Assembly: GCA_963721645.1 (NCBI GenBank)
Contig: CAVRJK010000003.1
Location: 1 to 60,267 of the forward strand
DNA from: JALZKA01 sp963721645
Lineage (GTDB): Bacteria > Actinomycetota > Thermoleophilia > Solirubrobacterales > 70-9
Direction: 5' to 3'
DNA length: 60,267 nucleotides
The notes below the pieces were generated by a model, which had not been told where the DNA came from, searched no databases, and was given only the letters and a program-made list of their open reading frames with translations. Shown here piece after piece: positions 1 to 7,634 of the stretch (position 1 is its first letter; each line of letters opens with the position of its first letter). The translations under genes and the position numbers were made by a program.

Positions 1-1014
1 AAACTCGTCCACGTCCTTCGCCGTCGTGTCCCAGGAACACATCCAGCGGACCACGCGCTCGCGTTCGTCCCAGACGTAGAACGGGTGCTCGGCGGGCGAT
101 TCGTCGAGTAGGCGGTCGATTGCCCGGCGCTCGAGCTGAGCGAAAACGACGTTTGCCTCGACCGGGTGGACGGCCTCGACACCGTCGATCCCCTCGACGG
201 CGTCGGCGAGGCGCCTTGCCATCGCATTGGCGTTCCGGGCGTTCGAAAGCCACAGGTCGCCCGACAGGAGCGCCTCGAACTGCGCGGCGCAAAAGCGCAT
301 CTTGGAGTTGAGCTGGAGAAGCTGCTTGCGAACGAACTTGGCGTGCGGCGCGATATCCGGCCGCAAGAGCACCATCGCCTCGCCGAACATGAGGCCGTTC
401 TTGGTGCCGCCGAAGGACAGGAGGTCGACGCCGGCGTCGGTCGTGATGGCGGCCAGGGAGACGTCGAGCGATGCGGCGGCGTTGGCGAGGCGGGCGCCGT
501 CGATATGAAGGAGGAGATCCATCGCGTGCGCGCGCTCGGCGATCGCCGAGATCTCGTCCGGGGTGTAGACGGTGCCGAGCTCGGTGGATTGGGAGATCGA
601 GACGACGCGCGCCTGCGCCGAGTGCTCGTCGCCGCGGCGCTCGTCCCAGCGGCTGAGGTCGTCCGGGCCGAGCTTGCCGTGCTCGGTCGGAACGGTGAGG
701 AGCTTGGCGCCGGCGATGCGCTCCGGGGCCCCGCACTCATCCACGTTCAGGTGCGCGGCCTCCGTGCAGATGACGGCCTCGTGCGGGCGGAGGACGGCGT
801 CGAGGCAGGCGACGTTGGCGCCCGAGCCGTTGAAGACGAAAAGCGCCTCGGCGGCGGGACCGAAGTGGTGGCGGAAGAGGTCCTGGGCGCGAGCGGTCCA
901 CTCGTCGCCTCCATAGGACGCGGCGTGGCCCTCGTTGGCATTTGCGACCGCAGCCAGGATGTCCGGGTGGACGCCGGCGTGGTTGTCTGAGGCGAAGTCG
1001 TGCGGAGGGGTCAC
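1..1014 (-). CDS. Threonine aldolase-like PLP lyase (3' end outside window)
   Basis: Pyridoxal-phosphate enzyme of the beta-eliminating lyase/threonine aldolase family, expected to cleave a beta-hydroxy amino acid such as threonine to glycine and an aldehyde in the cytosol. The minus-strand frame is open from a GTG at 1014 to the window edge (338 codons, C-terminus missing). It starts with the family signature around SDNHAGVHP. It has a cofactor-stacking His near residue 88, the cofactor Asp in HIDGARL (about D172) and the Schiff-base Lys in FGGTKNG (K205). The GTG overlaps the TGA of the upstream SDR gene by 4 bases (GTGA), so the two are probably translationally coupled. Substrate specificity cannot be read from the sequence. 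Confidence 0.9.
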   Translation of the reverse strand, partial: MTPPHDFASDNHAGVHPDILAAVANANEGHAASYGGDEWTARAQDLFRHHFGPAAEALFVFNGSGANVACLDAVLRPHEAVICTEAAHLNVDECGAPERIAGAKLLTVPTEHGKLGPDDLSRWDERRGDEHSAQARVVSISQSTELGTVYTPDEISAIAERAHAMDLLLHIDGARLANAAASLDVSLAAITTDAGVDLLSFGGTKNGLMFGEAMVLLRPDIAPHAKFVRKQLLQLNSKMRFCAAQFEALLSGDLWLSNARNANAMARRLADAVEGIDGVEAVHPVEANVVFAQLERRAIDRLLDESPAEHPFYVWDERERVVRWMCSWDTTAKDVDEF

Positions 1015-1727
1015 GGGTGAAGCTCGAGGCGCGCGCCGTTCATCTTTCGCGCCGCGTCGGAGCAGAGGTAGGCGATCGCGTCTGCGATGTCCTCGACCGA
1101 GGTGAAGATCTTGAAGGGCTTCTCAGGGCTCTTTTCGCGCATGGCCGGCGTGAGGATGGCGTTCACGACGACGATGTTTGCCGTCGCCCCGGTCTCGGCC
1201 AGCGAGTCGGCTAGCGCGAGGGTCCACGTCTCGGCAGCGGCCTTGGCGGCACCGTAGGAGGCGTTGGTGCCGTCGGGCTTTTGCGCCTGGCTCGAGGAGA
1301 CGAGGACGAAGCGCCCACCCTCATGGGCGATCGCGTCGTGGAAGGCCCGGGTGGCGTGCTGGGTCGTGCGGACAAGGAGGTCGTGGAGCCACTCGTAGTC
1401 GTCGAGGGAAGCGGTGGCGAGCGGCTCGCCGCCCTTCCAACCGCCCACGAGGTGGACAAGGCCGTCGACCTTTCCGAAGCGCTCGGTGATGGCGTCCTTC
1501 CACTCTGTCGCGCCCTCGGCGCTCAGGAGATCGGCCGGGCGGCCATCCCAGCGGTCCTCCGGGATGCCGAGCTCGGAGGCGAGGCCGTCGAGCTTTGCCT
1601 GGTCGATGTCGGAGGCGGCGACGATCGCTCCGGCCTCGGCGAGCGTCCGGCAGACGGTGGGGCCGAGTCCACCGGCGGCGCCGGCAACGGCGATTACGCG
1701 TCCTTCGAGTGAGCTCACTCCGCTCAC
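1011..1727 (-). CDS. SDR-family NAD(P)-dependent oxidoreductase
   Basis: Short-chain dehydrogenase/reductase of 238 residues, a normal length for a classical cytosolic SDR. The N-terminal nucleotide-binding glycine motif reads AGAAGGLG (residues 15-22). A Ser-rich stretch after the VLV strand (about S144-S146) and YxxxK (Y158, K162) give the catalytic triad. The substrate is unknown. The predicted start is GTG, and a second in-frame GTG lies three codons downstream. It sits 18 bases after the Calx-beta gene and overlaps the threonine aldolase-like gene by 4 bases, so it belongs to the leftward operon that begins at the DUF6421 gene. Confidence 0.88.
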   Translation of the reverse strand: MSGVSSLEGRVIAVAGAAGGLGPTVCRTLAEAGAIVAASDIDQAKLDGLASELGIPEDRWDGRPADLLSAEGATEWKDAITERFGKVDGLVHLVGGWKGGEPLATASLDDYEWLHDLLVRTTQHATRAFHDAIAHEGGRFVLVSSSQAQKPDGTNASYGAAKAAAETWTLALADSLAETGATANIVVVNAILTPAMREKSPEKPFKIFTSVEDIADAIAYLCSDAARKMNGARLELHP

Positions 1728-1745
1728 GCTAGCGACCGGAGGGGG

Positions 1746-3701
1746 TCAGGGGTTTGGGGCACCCATGGATCCCGGGCCGGGCGTGTTCCAGTCGGTCTTT
1801 TGGTTCGTGTCGCCAATGGGCTTTCTGGAGACCGTGTTGCCGGTCGCGGTAGTGCCCGCGCCGGTCCAGTCCACCGAGACGTCCTGGGCGGTAGGTGCCG
1901 AGTTGTAGGTGCACGCGATCCCGCCGCAGTCAGCGGGAAGCCAGTGCGAGAGCGCCTGGAGGGCCTGAAGCTCTGCCGGAAAGCCCGTGGGAGGCGATTG
2001 CAGGGATGGCTGTGCGAAGGGCACCCCGTCAAGGAGGAAGCCCTCCCGTTCAATTGACAGCACGCGGTTTGAGTAGGTGATGCCGGTCGTGCCGCCGAGA
2101 AAGTCCCAGGCACCGTCATAGGCGGCTGGGAAGGAGCCGCTTGGGTGCTGGTTCTTCGTGGTGGTCTCGGAGGAGGGGAGGTCCGCGGCGGCATTGAGGT
2201 GGACGACGATCAAGTCACCGGCGGCAACGGTCACGTTCGGGAAGGTCGCGAGTGTCGTCGGTGTTGGGCGCGAGTTGAGCGTCAGTCCGTTTACGGTGCC
2301 CGCGGAAGTTGCCCGGAGTTCGACCAGGTCCTTGGACGACGTGATGTTGGGAGCTACCTCGTTCAAGACCAGATTCGCCGGCTGAATGAAGCCGGTGAAG
2401 AGCGCGGTGTCCTCGTCGGGGTCCATGGGCTCGCCAAGAAGGTCGGTGACCGTCGCGGCGACGGAGACCGTGTAGCTGGTGCCAGGGACCTGGGCGCTCG
2501 TGGTGAGAGTGACCTGGCGGCCAGACACCGAAGCGTTGGTAACGGCAAGGCCGTTGCTCACCGTGAACTGGGAGCCGTCCGGATCGACGCTCGAAGACTC
2601 GATTCGGCGGTCGAACGTAAGGATCACGGTGGTCGCGCCGAAGGCAAACGCATCGGTCAGCTTGGGGGCGGGGCAGTCGATCAGCTGGATGTCGGCCGCG
2701 TCCCAGAGCGTGACCTGGGCGAGCGCGTTGAACGGCAGAAGCGGCGAGTCGTCGACGGTGAATGAGCAGCCGGTCTGGAGGTCGAGCTCGTCGCGAAGCG
2801 TCGCCGGTAGCCGCAGGTCGAAGCCAGGCGTGTTGGAGAGGCCGGCGGTGTCGATACGCGCCGAGACGAAGCCGTTGCCCGCACTGCCGAAGCTGCCGGC
2901 GATGGTCCCCGACAGGTCGATCAACTCCGCGTCGTAGGCGCCGTTGTTGGAAACGAGGTCGCTGGAGTTCGTGACGTTCTTCGACAGAGTGCCGACGTCG
3001 GTACCGGTAGCGCTGCGTGAGAAGCCGGAAATCGACACAGCGCGGCGGGCGCCGGCGGTGCTCCCCATCTGGGTGATGGTGAAATCGACCGTGTCGCCGA
3101 CGGCGGGAACGGGAGTGACTGTCGAGGGGTCCACGACGATCCGCAGGGCCGGGCCGGCCTGGACCTTCTGCACCAAGAATCCCGCGGGCTCGGACCCCAC
3201 CAGGGGGTTGACGTAGGTGACAACGACGTCGTCGAGCGAGATCGAGACGGGACCGTCGGCAGCGGCGCGAGCGGCGGCGATGCCGTCTACGACCGTAACG
3301 TCGTCGTCGATGATGGTCGCCGTGCCGACCCCGTCCCCCAGCTTGGCCCGCTTCGGGTTGCTGAGCGTGAGCTCGAAGGTCTCGTCGAGCTCGTCGAGTG
3401 TGTCGCCGGAAATGCCGACCTCGGCCGTCCGGCGCTTCTGGCGCTTTTGAAACCGGAGCGTCCCGGTCTCGCCTGCGTAGTCCGCCGGCGAGGTGGCCGT
3501 GCCGTCCGAGGTGGCATAGGCGACCGAGACCTTGCGTTTCGGTTTCTTCGAGAGCGTGACGTCGAAGGTGGCAGCCGTGGCCGAGTTCGTCTCGACGACC
3601 TCGACGTCGGCGACGGAAAGCTTTGGGACCGCGCCACCAGCAGCACCCGGTAGTGCGAGCAGGATCACTCCCGAAAGCACGAACGCAAGTGGTTTTTTCA
3701 T
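1746..3701 (-). CDS. Secreted Calx-beta / Ig-like / lamin-tail surface protein
   Basis: Exported multidomain protein of 651 residues. A signal peptide (MKK, then a hydrophobic stretch to about residue 23) precedes a Calx-beta domain (about 27-135) with TSDGTATSPADY and the acidic LDELDETFEL strand typical of calcium-binding Calx-beta repeats. The middle (about 145-330) is a beta-rich region of unknown family. Residues about 345-440 resemble an SbsA-type bacterial Ig-like domain (LTDAFAFG to MDPDED). From about 443 (NLVLNEVAPN) a lamin-tail-like domain follows. No LPXTG or membrane anchor is visible, so it is probably released or wall-associated. It lies within the DUF6421-SDR-lyase operon (68 bases after DUF6421, 18 before the SDR), an odd place for a surface protein. 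Confidence 0.75.
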   Translation of the reverse strand: MKKPLAFVLSGVILLALPGAAGGAVPKLSVADVEVVETNSATAATFDVTLSKKPKRKVSVAYATSDGTATSPADYAGETGTLRFQKRQKRRTAEVGISGDTLDELDETFELTLSNPKRAKLGDGVGTATIIDDDVTVVDGIAAARAAADGPVSISLDDVVVTYVNPLVGSEPAGFLVQKVQAGPALRIVVDPSTVTPVPAVGDTVDFTITQMGSTAGARRAVSISGFSRSATGTDVGTLSKNVTNSSDLVSNNGAYDAELIDLSGTIAGSFGSAGNGFVSARIDTAGLSNTPGFDLRLPATLRDELDLQTGCSFTVDDSPLLPFNALAQVTLWDAADIQLIDCPAPKLTDAFAFGATTVILTFDRRIESSSVDPDGSQFTVSNGLAVTNASVSGRQVTLTTSAQVPGTSYTVSVAATVTDLLGEPMDPDEDTALFTGFIQPANLVLNEVAPNITSSKDLVELRATSAGTVNGLTLNSRPTPTTLATFPNVTVAAGDLIVVHLNAAADLPSSETTTKNQHPSGSFPAAYDGAWDFLGGTTGITYSNRVLSIEREGFLLDGVPFAQPSLQSPPTGFPAELQALQALSHWLPADCGGIACTYNSAPTAQDVSVDWTGAGTTATGNTVSRKPIGDTNQKTDWNTPGPGSMGAPNP

Positions 3702-3769
3702 GCCCTCACCAGCATGGCCCAGGTCCCCTCATTCGATCCGGTTATCTGCGAGGAATGCTATAGCCAGAC

Positions 3770-5887
3770 TCAGGCCGTTGCAAGCGCCTGGTTGCGGGAA
3801 GGGCGCTCCAGGGCGGGCGCGAGCTTGGGCGCGAGCTGGGAGTAAAAGAGCGAGAGGGGGAACTCGTCGTCGCGGACGAGATCGACGAGCTCCTTGGGCT
3901 CTTCGACCTCGGGGAGGGAGCGGCGCTCGCGTGCCCACACCGAAGACTCGGCGGGCGGGACGTACTCGGAGATGAGATCGTGCGCAGCGGTCCACTGGGC
4001 GATCTTCGAGCGGTCGATGCCGGAGTGGTAGAGCTCCTGGACGCGCTCGCGAAGGCGCTCGACCCCGTCGGCGACGTTGGCCCATTCGATGACCATGCGG
4101 TTGTCGGACCAGTGCGCGTACCCCTCGCGGTGAAGGAAGGCAAAGAGGAACTGGCCGCCCAGGCCGTCGTAGTTGCGGACGCGGTTGCCGGTGAGGGGGA
4201 AGCGGAAGAGGCGGTCGAAGAGGATCGCGTACTGGACGTGGCGGGCGAAGGCGAAGCCCTCGCGCTCCAGCTTCACTGCCTCGCCGAAGGCGGTGAGGTC
4301 GCAGCGGAGCTCCTCGAGCGCGTACATCCAGTACGGGCTGCGCTGGCGGATCATGAAGGGGTCGAAGGGCAGGTCGCCGCGCATGTGGGTGCGGTCGTGG
4401 ACGAGGTCCCAGAGGATGTAGGCGTCGCGCGACAGCTCGGGCGAGGAGAGGAGCGCGGCGGCGTCGGGAGGCAGGTTGAGGCGGAGGACCTCAGAAGCGG
4501 CGGAGCCGACTCGGCGGAAGCGCTCGGCCTCGCGGTCGCAGAAGATGGCGCCGAAGTGGAACTCGGGGGGCGTTTCGGCGTACGAGAAGGTCTCGGGGAA
4601 GAGAACCGCGCACTCGGAGTCGTACCCGGCGGTGAAGTCGAGCAGCTCGACCGGCACGAACTTGGCGTTGTCGTAGCGGTCGGACTCGAGCTCTGCGACC
4701 CACTCGGGCCAAGGCACCTGGATGAGGAGAGCTTCGAAGGCCACGTCGCGCGACGCGTTCTGCTTGTACATCGGGAAGACGACGAGATGCTGGATGCCGT
4801 CCTGGCGCCACTCGTCGGGACGGAAGGCCTCGGTCGAGCGCCCGAAGTCGGGTTTTCCGAAACCGGTGTCGGCCCAGGCGACGAGGTCGGTGCAGGTGGC
4901 GTCGATGTAGTCGTGCTGATGGGGGAAGTGGGGCTTCAGGCGCTGGACGGCGCCGGCGATCGTGTCGACGAGCGCGCGGAGGCGGTCGGCGTCTTCGGTG
5001 GAGGTGTCGACGGACCCGTCGGGCTCTTGGCGCAGGCGGAGCTCGGCGATCGCCGTCTTCAACTCGAGCCAGTCCGCGTCGTTCGTGATGGCCGGCGGGT
5101 CGGCGTCGGCGTCCGCCTGGAAAGCGTGAGCGCCGGCCCACCAGACGAGGTTCAGCCAGAGGTCCTCGTGATCGAGGGCGCCGATGCAGTCGTCGCCGAA
5201 GATGTCTGAGTCGGCAAGGACGACGACCCTGCCCGCACCGTGGGCGGTGATGGCAACCAGCGGTGCGTTGGGGGAGCTTGCCGAGGAGTGGGTGCGGGCG
5301 AGAGCGCGGGCGCCGTTGGAGAGAGCGAGGGTGCCGGTCCGGTAAAAGCAGGCGGCCTCGACACGGGCGAGGGGGTCTGCGCCGGGGGCCGGCTTTTCGG
5401 GAGCGTCGAGCTCGGCAAGGATCCATGAGGGCGCTTGGCGGTGATGCTCGTAGTCCTGGACGGTGGCGGTCTCGATCTGGATGCCGAAGGACGCCAGGAG
5501 ATCGTTCAGGTTGTTCCCGTACTTGTCGTGCTCGGTCTCGCCGAGGACGATCAGGCCGCCCCCGTCCGAGACGAAAGAGCGGATCGAGTCGATCTCGGCG
5601 GGCTCGAGGCGCGGGGTGCCTGAACCGGTGGTCGACTCCCACTTGGGATCGGAGGGGTGCGCGATGACAAGGACGTCGCAGCCTTCGAGCGCGGCGTGGT
5701 CGAGCGGTCCGGAGCGGTGGGCGGCGACCGCGAAATCGGCGCCTTCGAGTGCGGCGGCCGCGCTTGCAAGCGAAGCGTCCGCGGGGTGGGCCGGTTGCAT
5801 GGTGCGGGCAAGCTCGGGGTCGATGGTCCACGCCTCGGAGTGGGACTCGTCGAAGAGGACGCGGGCGTGAGTGGGGTGCGTGGGCAT
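3770..5887 (-). CDS. DUF6421 family protein with N-terminal GATase-like domain
   Basis: Uncharacterised 705-residue protein in two parts. Residues 1 to about 255 resemble a class I amidotransferase/ThuA-GldG type Rossmann domain (ARVLFDESHSEAW, VLVIAHPSDP, GGGLIVLGE, VVVLADSDIFGDD). Residues about 275-705 match what I recognise as DUF6421 (HLVVFPMYKQN, LDFTAGYDSECAVLFPET, WDLVHDRTHMRGDLPFDPF, EELRCDLTAF). The conserved HDRTH (H497, H501) followed by EELRCD (E526) looks like a metal site of a metallopeptidase-like fold; that is inference. I chose ATG 5887 over an in-frame TTG at 5923 because the domain begins directly after it. It is first in a leftward operon and divergent from an Lrp/AsnC gene 73 bases away. 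Confidence 0.72.
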   Translation of the reverse strand: MPTHPTHARVLFDESHSEAWTIDPELARTMQPAHPADASLASAAAALEGADFAVAAHRSGPLDHAALEGCDVLVIAHPSDPKWESTTGSGTPRLEPAEIDSIRSFVSDGGGLIVLGETEHDKYGNNLNDLLASFGIQIETATVQDYEHHRQAPSWILAELDAPEKPAPGADPLARVEAACFYRTGTLALSNGARALARTHSSASSPNAPLVAITAHGAGRVVVLADSDIFGDDCIGALDHEDLWLNLVWWAGAHAFQADADADPPAITNDADWLELKTAIAELRLRQEPDGSVDTSTEDADRLRALVDTIAGAVQRLKPHFPHQHDYIDATCTDLVAWADTGFGKPDFGRSTEAFRPDEWRQDGIQHLVVFPMYKQNASRDVAFEALLIQVPWPEWVAELESDRYDNAKFVPVELLDFTAGYDSECAVLFPETFSYAETPPEFHFGAIFCDREAERFRRVGSAASEVLRLNLPPDAAALLSSPELSRDAYILWDLVHDRTHMRGDLPFDPFMIRQRSPYWMYALEELRCDLTAFGEAVKLEREGFAFARHVQYAILFDRLFRFPLTGNRVRNYDGLGGQFLFAFLHREGYAHWSDNRMVIEWANVADGVERLRERVQELYHSGIDRSKIAQWTAAHDLISEYVPPAESSVWARERRSLPEVEEPKELVDLVRDDEFPLSLFYSQLAPKLAPALERPSRNQALATA

Positions 5888-5960
5888 ATATGTGAGGTTA
5901 GGGATGCTTGGATGGAAGGTCAATGCCGTTTGTGCGCTTATCTGTGCAACTATCTAACGA

Positions 5961-6404
5961 ATGGACGCCACTGATAGACAGATTCTTGCGCTTCTACAGG
6001 AAGATGGGCGTCGCACCTTCGGGGATATCGGCGGCCGCGTGCGGCTTTCGGCACCGTCGGTAAAGCGGCGTGTCGATCGGCTGCGCGCGCAGGGAGCGCT
6101 TGAGGGCTTCACCGCGATCGTGGATTACGGCGCGCTCGGGTGGCATACGGAGGCGCTGGTTGAGCTCTTCTGCCGCGCCGGCACGACGCTCGACGAGGTG
6201 GCAGCGTGGCTGAGCGTGCACCCGGAGGTGGTCGAGGCGTGGAGCGTCACCGGCGAGGCCGACGCGATCGCGCGGGTGCGGACCCAGGACAACCGCGACC
6301 TCGAGCGTCTGATCGCCGACCTCCAGCGCGACGGCCGCGTCGAGCGCACGCGATCGCAGATCGTGATGTCGAGGCTCGTGAGCCGCCCGGTCGCGCGGGA
6401 CTGA
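5961..6404 (+). CDS. Lrp/AsnC family transcriptional regulator
   Basis: 147-residue regulator of the feast/famine family. The N-terminal helix-turn-helix (residues 1-50) begins MDATDRQILALLQEDGR and has the recognition segment LSAPSVKRRVDRL. The C-terminal RAM/effector domain (about 60-140) has the beta strand VEAWSVTGEADAIARV. Such proteins bind amino acids and control adjacent metabolic genes. It faces the DUF6421-Calx-SDR-lyase operon across a 73-base intergenic region, so it probably controls that operon and itself. A TATCTAAC -10-like sequence ends about 6 bases before the ATG, which would give a leaderless or nearly leaderless mRNA (low confidence). Confidence 0.93.
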   Translation: MDATDRQILALLQEDGRRTFGDIGGRVRLSAPSVKRRVDRLRAQGALEGFTAIVDYGALGWHTEALVELFCRAGTTLDEVAAWLSVHPEVVEAWSVTGEADAIARVRTQDNRDLERLIADLQRDGRVERTRSQIVMSRLVSRPVARD

Positions 6405-6476
6405 CAGCGTTGGCGTTTCAGAATTGGGTCAACGTGTCTCACACGCGCGCGTGCAGCGAACATAACGTCCTTTGTT

Positions 6477-7007
6477 GTGGGACGCCGGATCAACCGCACG
6501 CAGCAGGGAGACTTGGGGGAAGCATCTGCCATCGAGTGGTTTACACGCGCCGGCGCGGTTGTCTCCAAGCCGTTGGGCCACAGCCCCGATTACGACTTGG
6601 TCGTTGATCTCGACGGCGCGCCCTTGCGTGTTCAGGTGAAGAGCAGCACCTGTCGCCGTGCTCGAAGCCGCGGTGAAGATCGTTGGGAGGTGTCGATCTG
6701 TACGCGCGGTGGCAACCAGAGCTGGACAGGCGTGTGTAAGGAGTTCGACGCGGCGGCGATCGACTACTTGTTCGTCTTGGTTGGCGACGGTCGCCGCTGG
6801 CTTATCCCGGCGTGCAGACTCAACGCCCGCGTGAACATCAAGGTAGGAGGAGAGAAGTACCGAGAGTTCGAAATTGATCGCACGGCGTGCGTTGAAGACT
6901 TGGTCTTTGGTTCCGTTGGGCGCGCTCTAGACTTCCCGGCTGGAAGGGGGAGCGCCGGAGTTGGAGAGCCGGGCCGGACTGTAAATCCGGTTCCTCGTGA
7001 TGAGTGA
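6477..7007 (+). CDS. PD-(D/E)XK endonuclease-like protein, 3' end overlaps tRNA-Tyr
   Basis: 176-residue ORF from a GTG start. It resembles the PD-(D/E)XK nuclease family that includes the intron-encoded homing enzyme I-Ssp6803I. An N-terminal helix (QQGDLGEASAIEWF) is followed by the catalytic pattern HSPDYDLVVDLD (D38/D40) and RVQVKSS (Q53, K55), then the WTGVCKEFDA and DYLFVLV segments seen in that family. The domain appears to end near residue 155. The last 20 or so codons are read from tRNA-Tyr sequence and the stop lies in the tRNA variable arm. Either the true stop was lost when the locus formed, or the ORF has captured the tRNA. Cytosolic DNA cleavage is a prediction. Confidence 0.7.
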   Translation: MGRRINRTQQGDLGEASAIEWFTRAGAVVSKPLGHSPDYDLVVDLDGAPLRVQVKSSTCRRARSRGEDRWEVSICTRGGNQSWTGVCKEFDAAAIDYLFVLVGDGRRWLIPACRLNARVNIKVGGEKYREFEIDRTACVEDLVFGSVGRALDFPAGRGSAGVGEPGRTVNPVPRDE

Positions 7008-7028
7008 GTTCGAATCTCACCTCCCCCA
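6946..7028 (+). tRNA. tRNA-Tyr (GTA)
   Basis: 83-nt class II tRNA. Acceptor stem 6946-6952 pairs with 7021-7027 (GGGGGAG with CTCCCCC), with discriminator A at 7028 and no encoded CCA. The anticodon loop CTGTAAA has GTA at 6981-6983 between perfect 5-bp arms (CCGGA/TCCGG). A variable arm of about 13 nt fits bacterial tRNA-Tyr, and the T-arm is GTGAG-TTCGAAT-CTCAC. Position 8 reads C instead of the usual T, which is unusual. The 5' half overlaps the nuclease ORF that ends at 7007. Confidence 0.93.
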
Positions 7029-7032
7029 TATG

Positions 7033-7056
7033 AGCCCCCTCACACGGGGCTTTTTT
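7033..7056 (+). terminator. Rho-independent terminator after tRNA-Tyr
   Basis: Stem AGCCCC (7033-7038) pairs with GGGGCT (7046-7051) across a 7-nt loop and is followed by a T run to 7056. It lies 5 nt after the tRNA 3' end. Confidence 0.85.
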
Positions 7057-7071
7057 GCTCATCCAGAACGA

Positions 7072-7099
7072 AAACGGGCCGCCCGGAGGCGGCCCGTTT
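7072..7099. terminator. Bidirectional hairpin terminator between tRNA-Tyr and csbD-like gene
   Basis: Perfect 12-bp stem AAACGGGCCGCC / GGCGGCCCGTTT around the 4-nt loop CGGA. A and T tracts on both sides make it usable in either direction. It lies 24 bases beyond the stop of the minus-strand CsbD gene, for which it is the likely terminator. The same stem sequence recurs twice downstream of the sigma factor gene. Confidence 0.8.
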
Positions 7100-7123
7100 C
7101 AGCAGTCGTCCTGACTGTTCGGA

Positions 7124-7315
7124 CTAGGTGCGGTCGCGCACCGCGTCGACCGCGTCGTCGACCTTGTCCTTTGCCGAGTCGGCAACGTCCTTGACCGCGC
7201 CGGCAGCCTGGTCGGCCTTGCCCTCGTCCTTGAGGTCGTCGTCGCCGGTCACATTGCCTGCGGCCTCCTTGACCCGGCCCTTCGCGTCATCAGTGTTCTT
7301 GGGTGCGTCGTTCAT
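7124..7315 (-). CDS. CsbD family stress-response protein
   Basis: 63-residue, highly charged, Ala-rich helical protein of the CsbD family (MNDAPKNTDDAKGRVKEAAG, then DDLKDEGKADQAAG), a length usual for the family. Members accumulate under general stress and resemble small intrinsically disordered protectants; no catalytic role is known. A strong Shine-Dalgarno (TAAGGAG on the minus strand, about 7324-7330) supports the start. It is monocistronic, ending at the 7072-7099 hairpin, and is probably stress-induced. Confidence 0.9.
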   Translation of the reverse strand: MNDAPKNTDDAKGRVKEAAGNVTGDDDLKDEGKADQAAGAVKDVADSAKDKVDDAVDAVRDRT

Positions 7316-7388
7316 TCTCGTGTCTCCTTAATTTGGTGGGACGTAGCTACTACCCAGCTCAAGCCGCAGTCAAAACGCGTAACAGAAA

Positions 7389-7468
7389 CGGGCCGCCCCG
7401 GGGGGAGGGGCGGCCCGATTCCGGCACTCGTTTCAGCAAACGGGCCGCCCGGGGGGAGTGGCGGCCCG
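7389..7468 (-). terminator. Tandem hairpin terminators downstream of the sigma factor gene
   Basis: The 319-base gap between CsbD and the sigma gene (7316-7634) holds two perfect hairpins and no gene that I can support. One is CGGGCCGCCCC 7389-7399 with GGGGCGGCCCG 7407-7417 (11 bp). The other is CGGGCCGCC 7441-7449 with GGCGGCCCG 7460-7468 (9 bp). On the minus strand each is followed by a short T tract, so they probably end the sigma factor transcript about 170 nt past its stop. Both share the stem sequence of the 7072-7099 hairpin. Confidence 0.6.
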
Positions 7469-7634
7469 CTTGGCTTGGACGGGGATGCTCTATTGAGCTT
7501 TCCCGTCGAGGACCCGCGTGAAGCGTTGTCCCCTCACCACTTATTTGCCCCAGCTTGAGATTCCTAAACACGTCCGTTCATGAAAATTTTTGGGTCCAAG
7601 ACGCAAGTGTCACTAGCGCGCTGCGCCGCTCGCG

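Noticed and set aside
5888..5960. Lrp operator suggested by TTTGTGC and CTGTGCAA near 5929-5947
   Set aside because: The two TGTGC copies are in direct, not inverted, orientation and do not form a convincing Lrp site.
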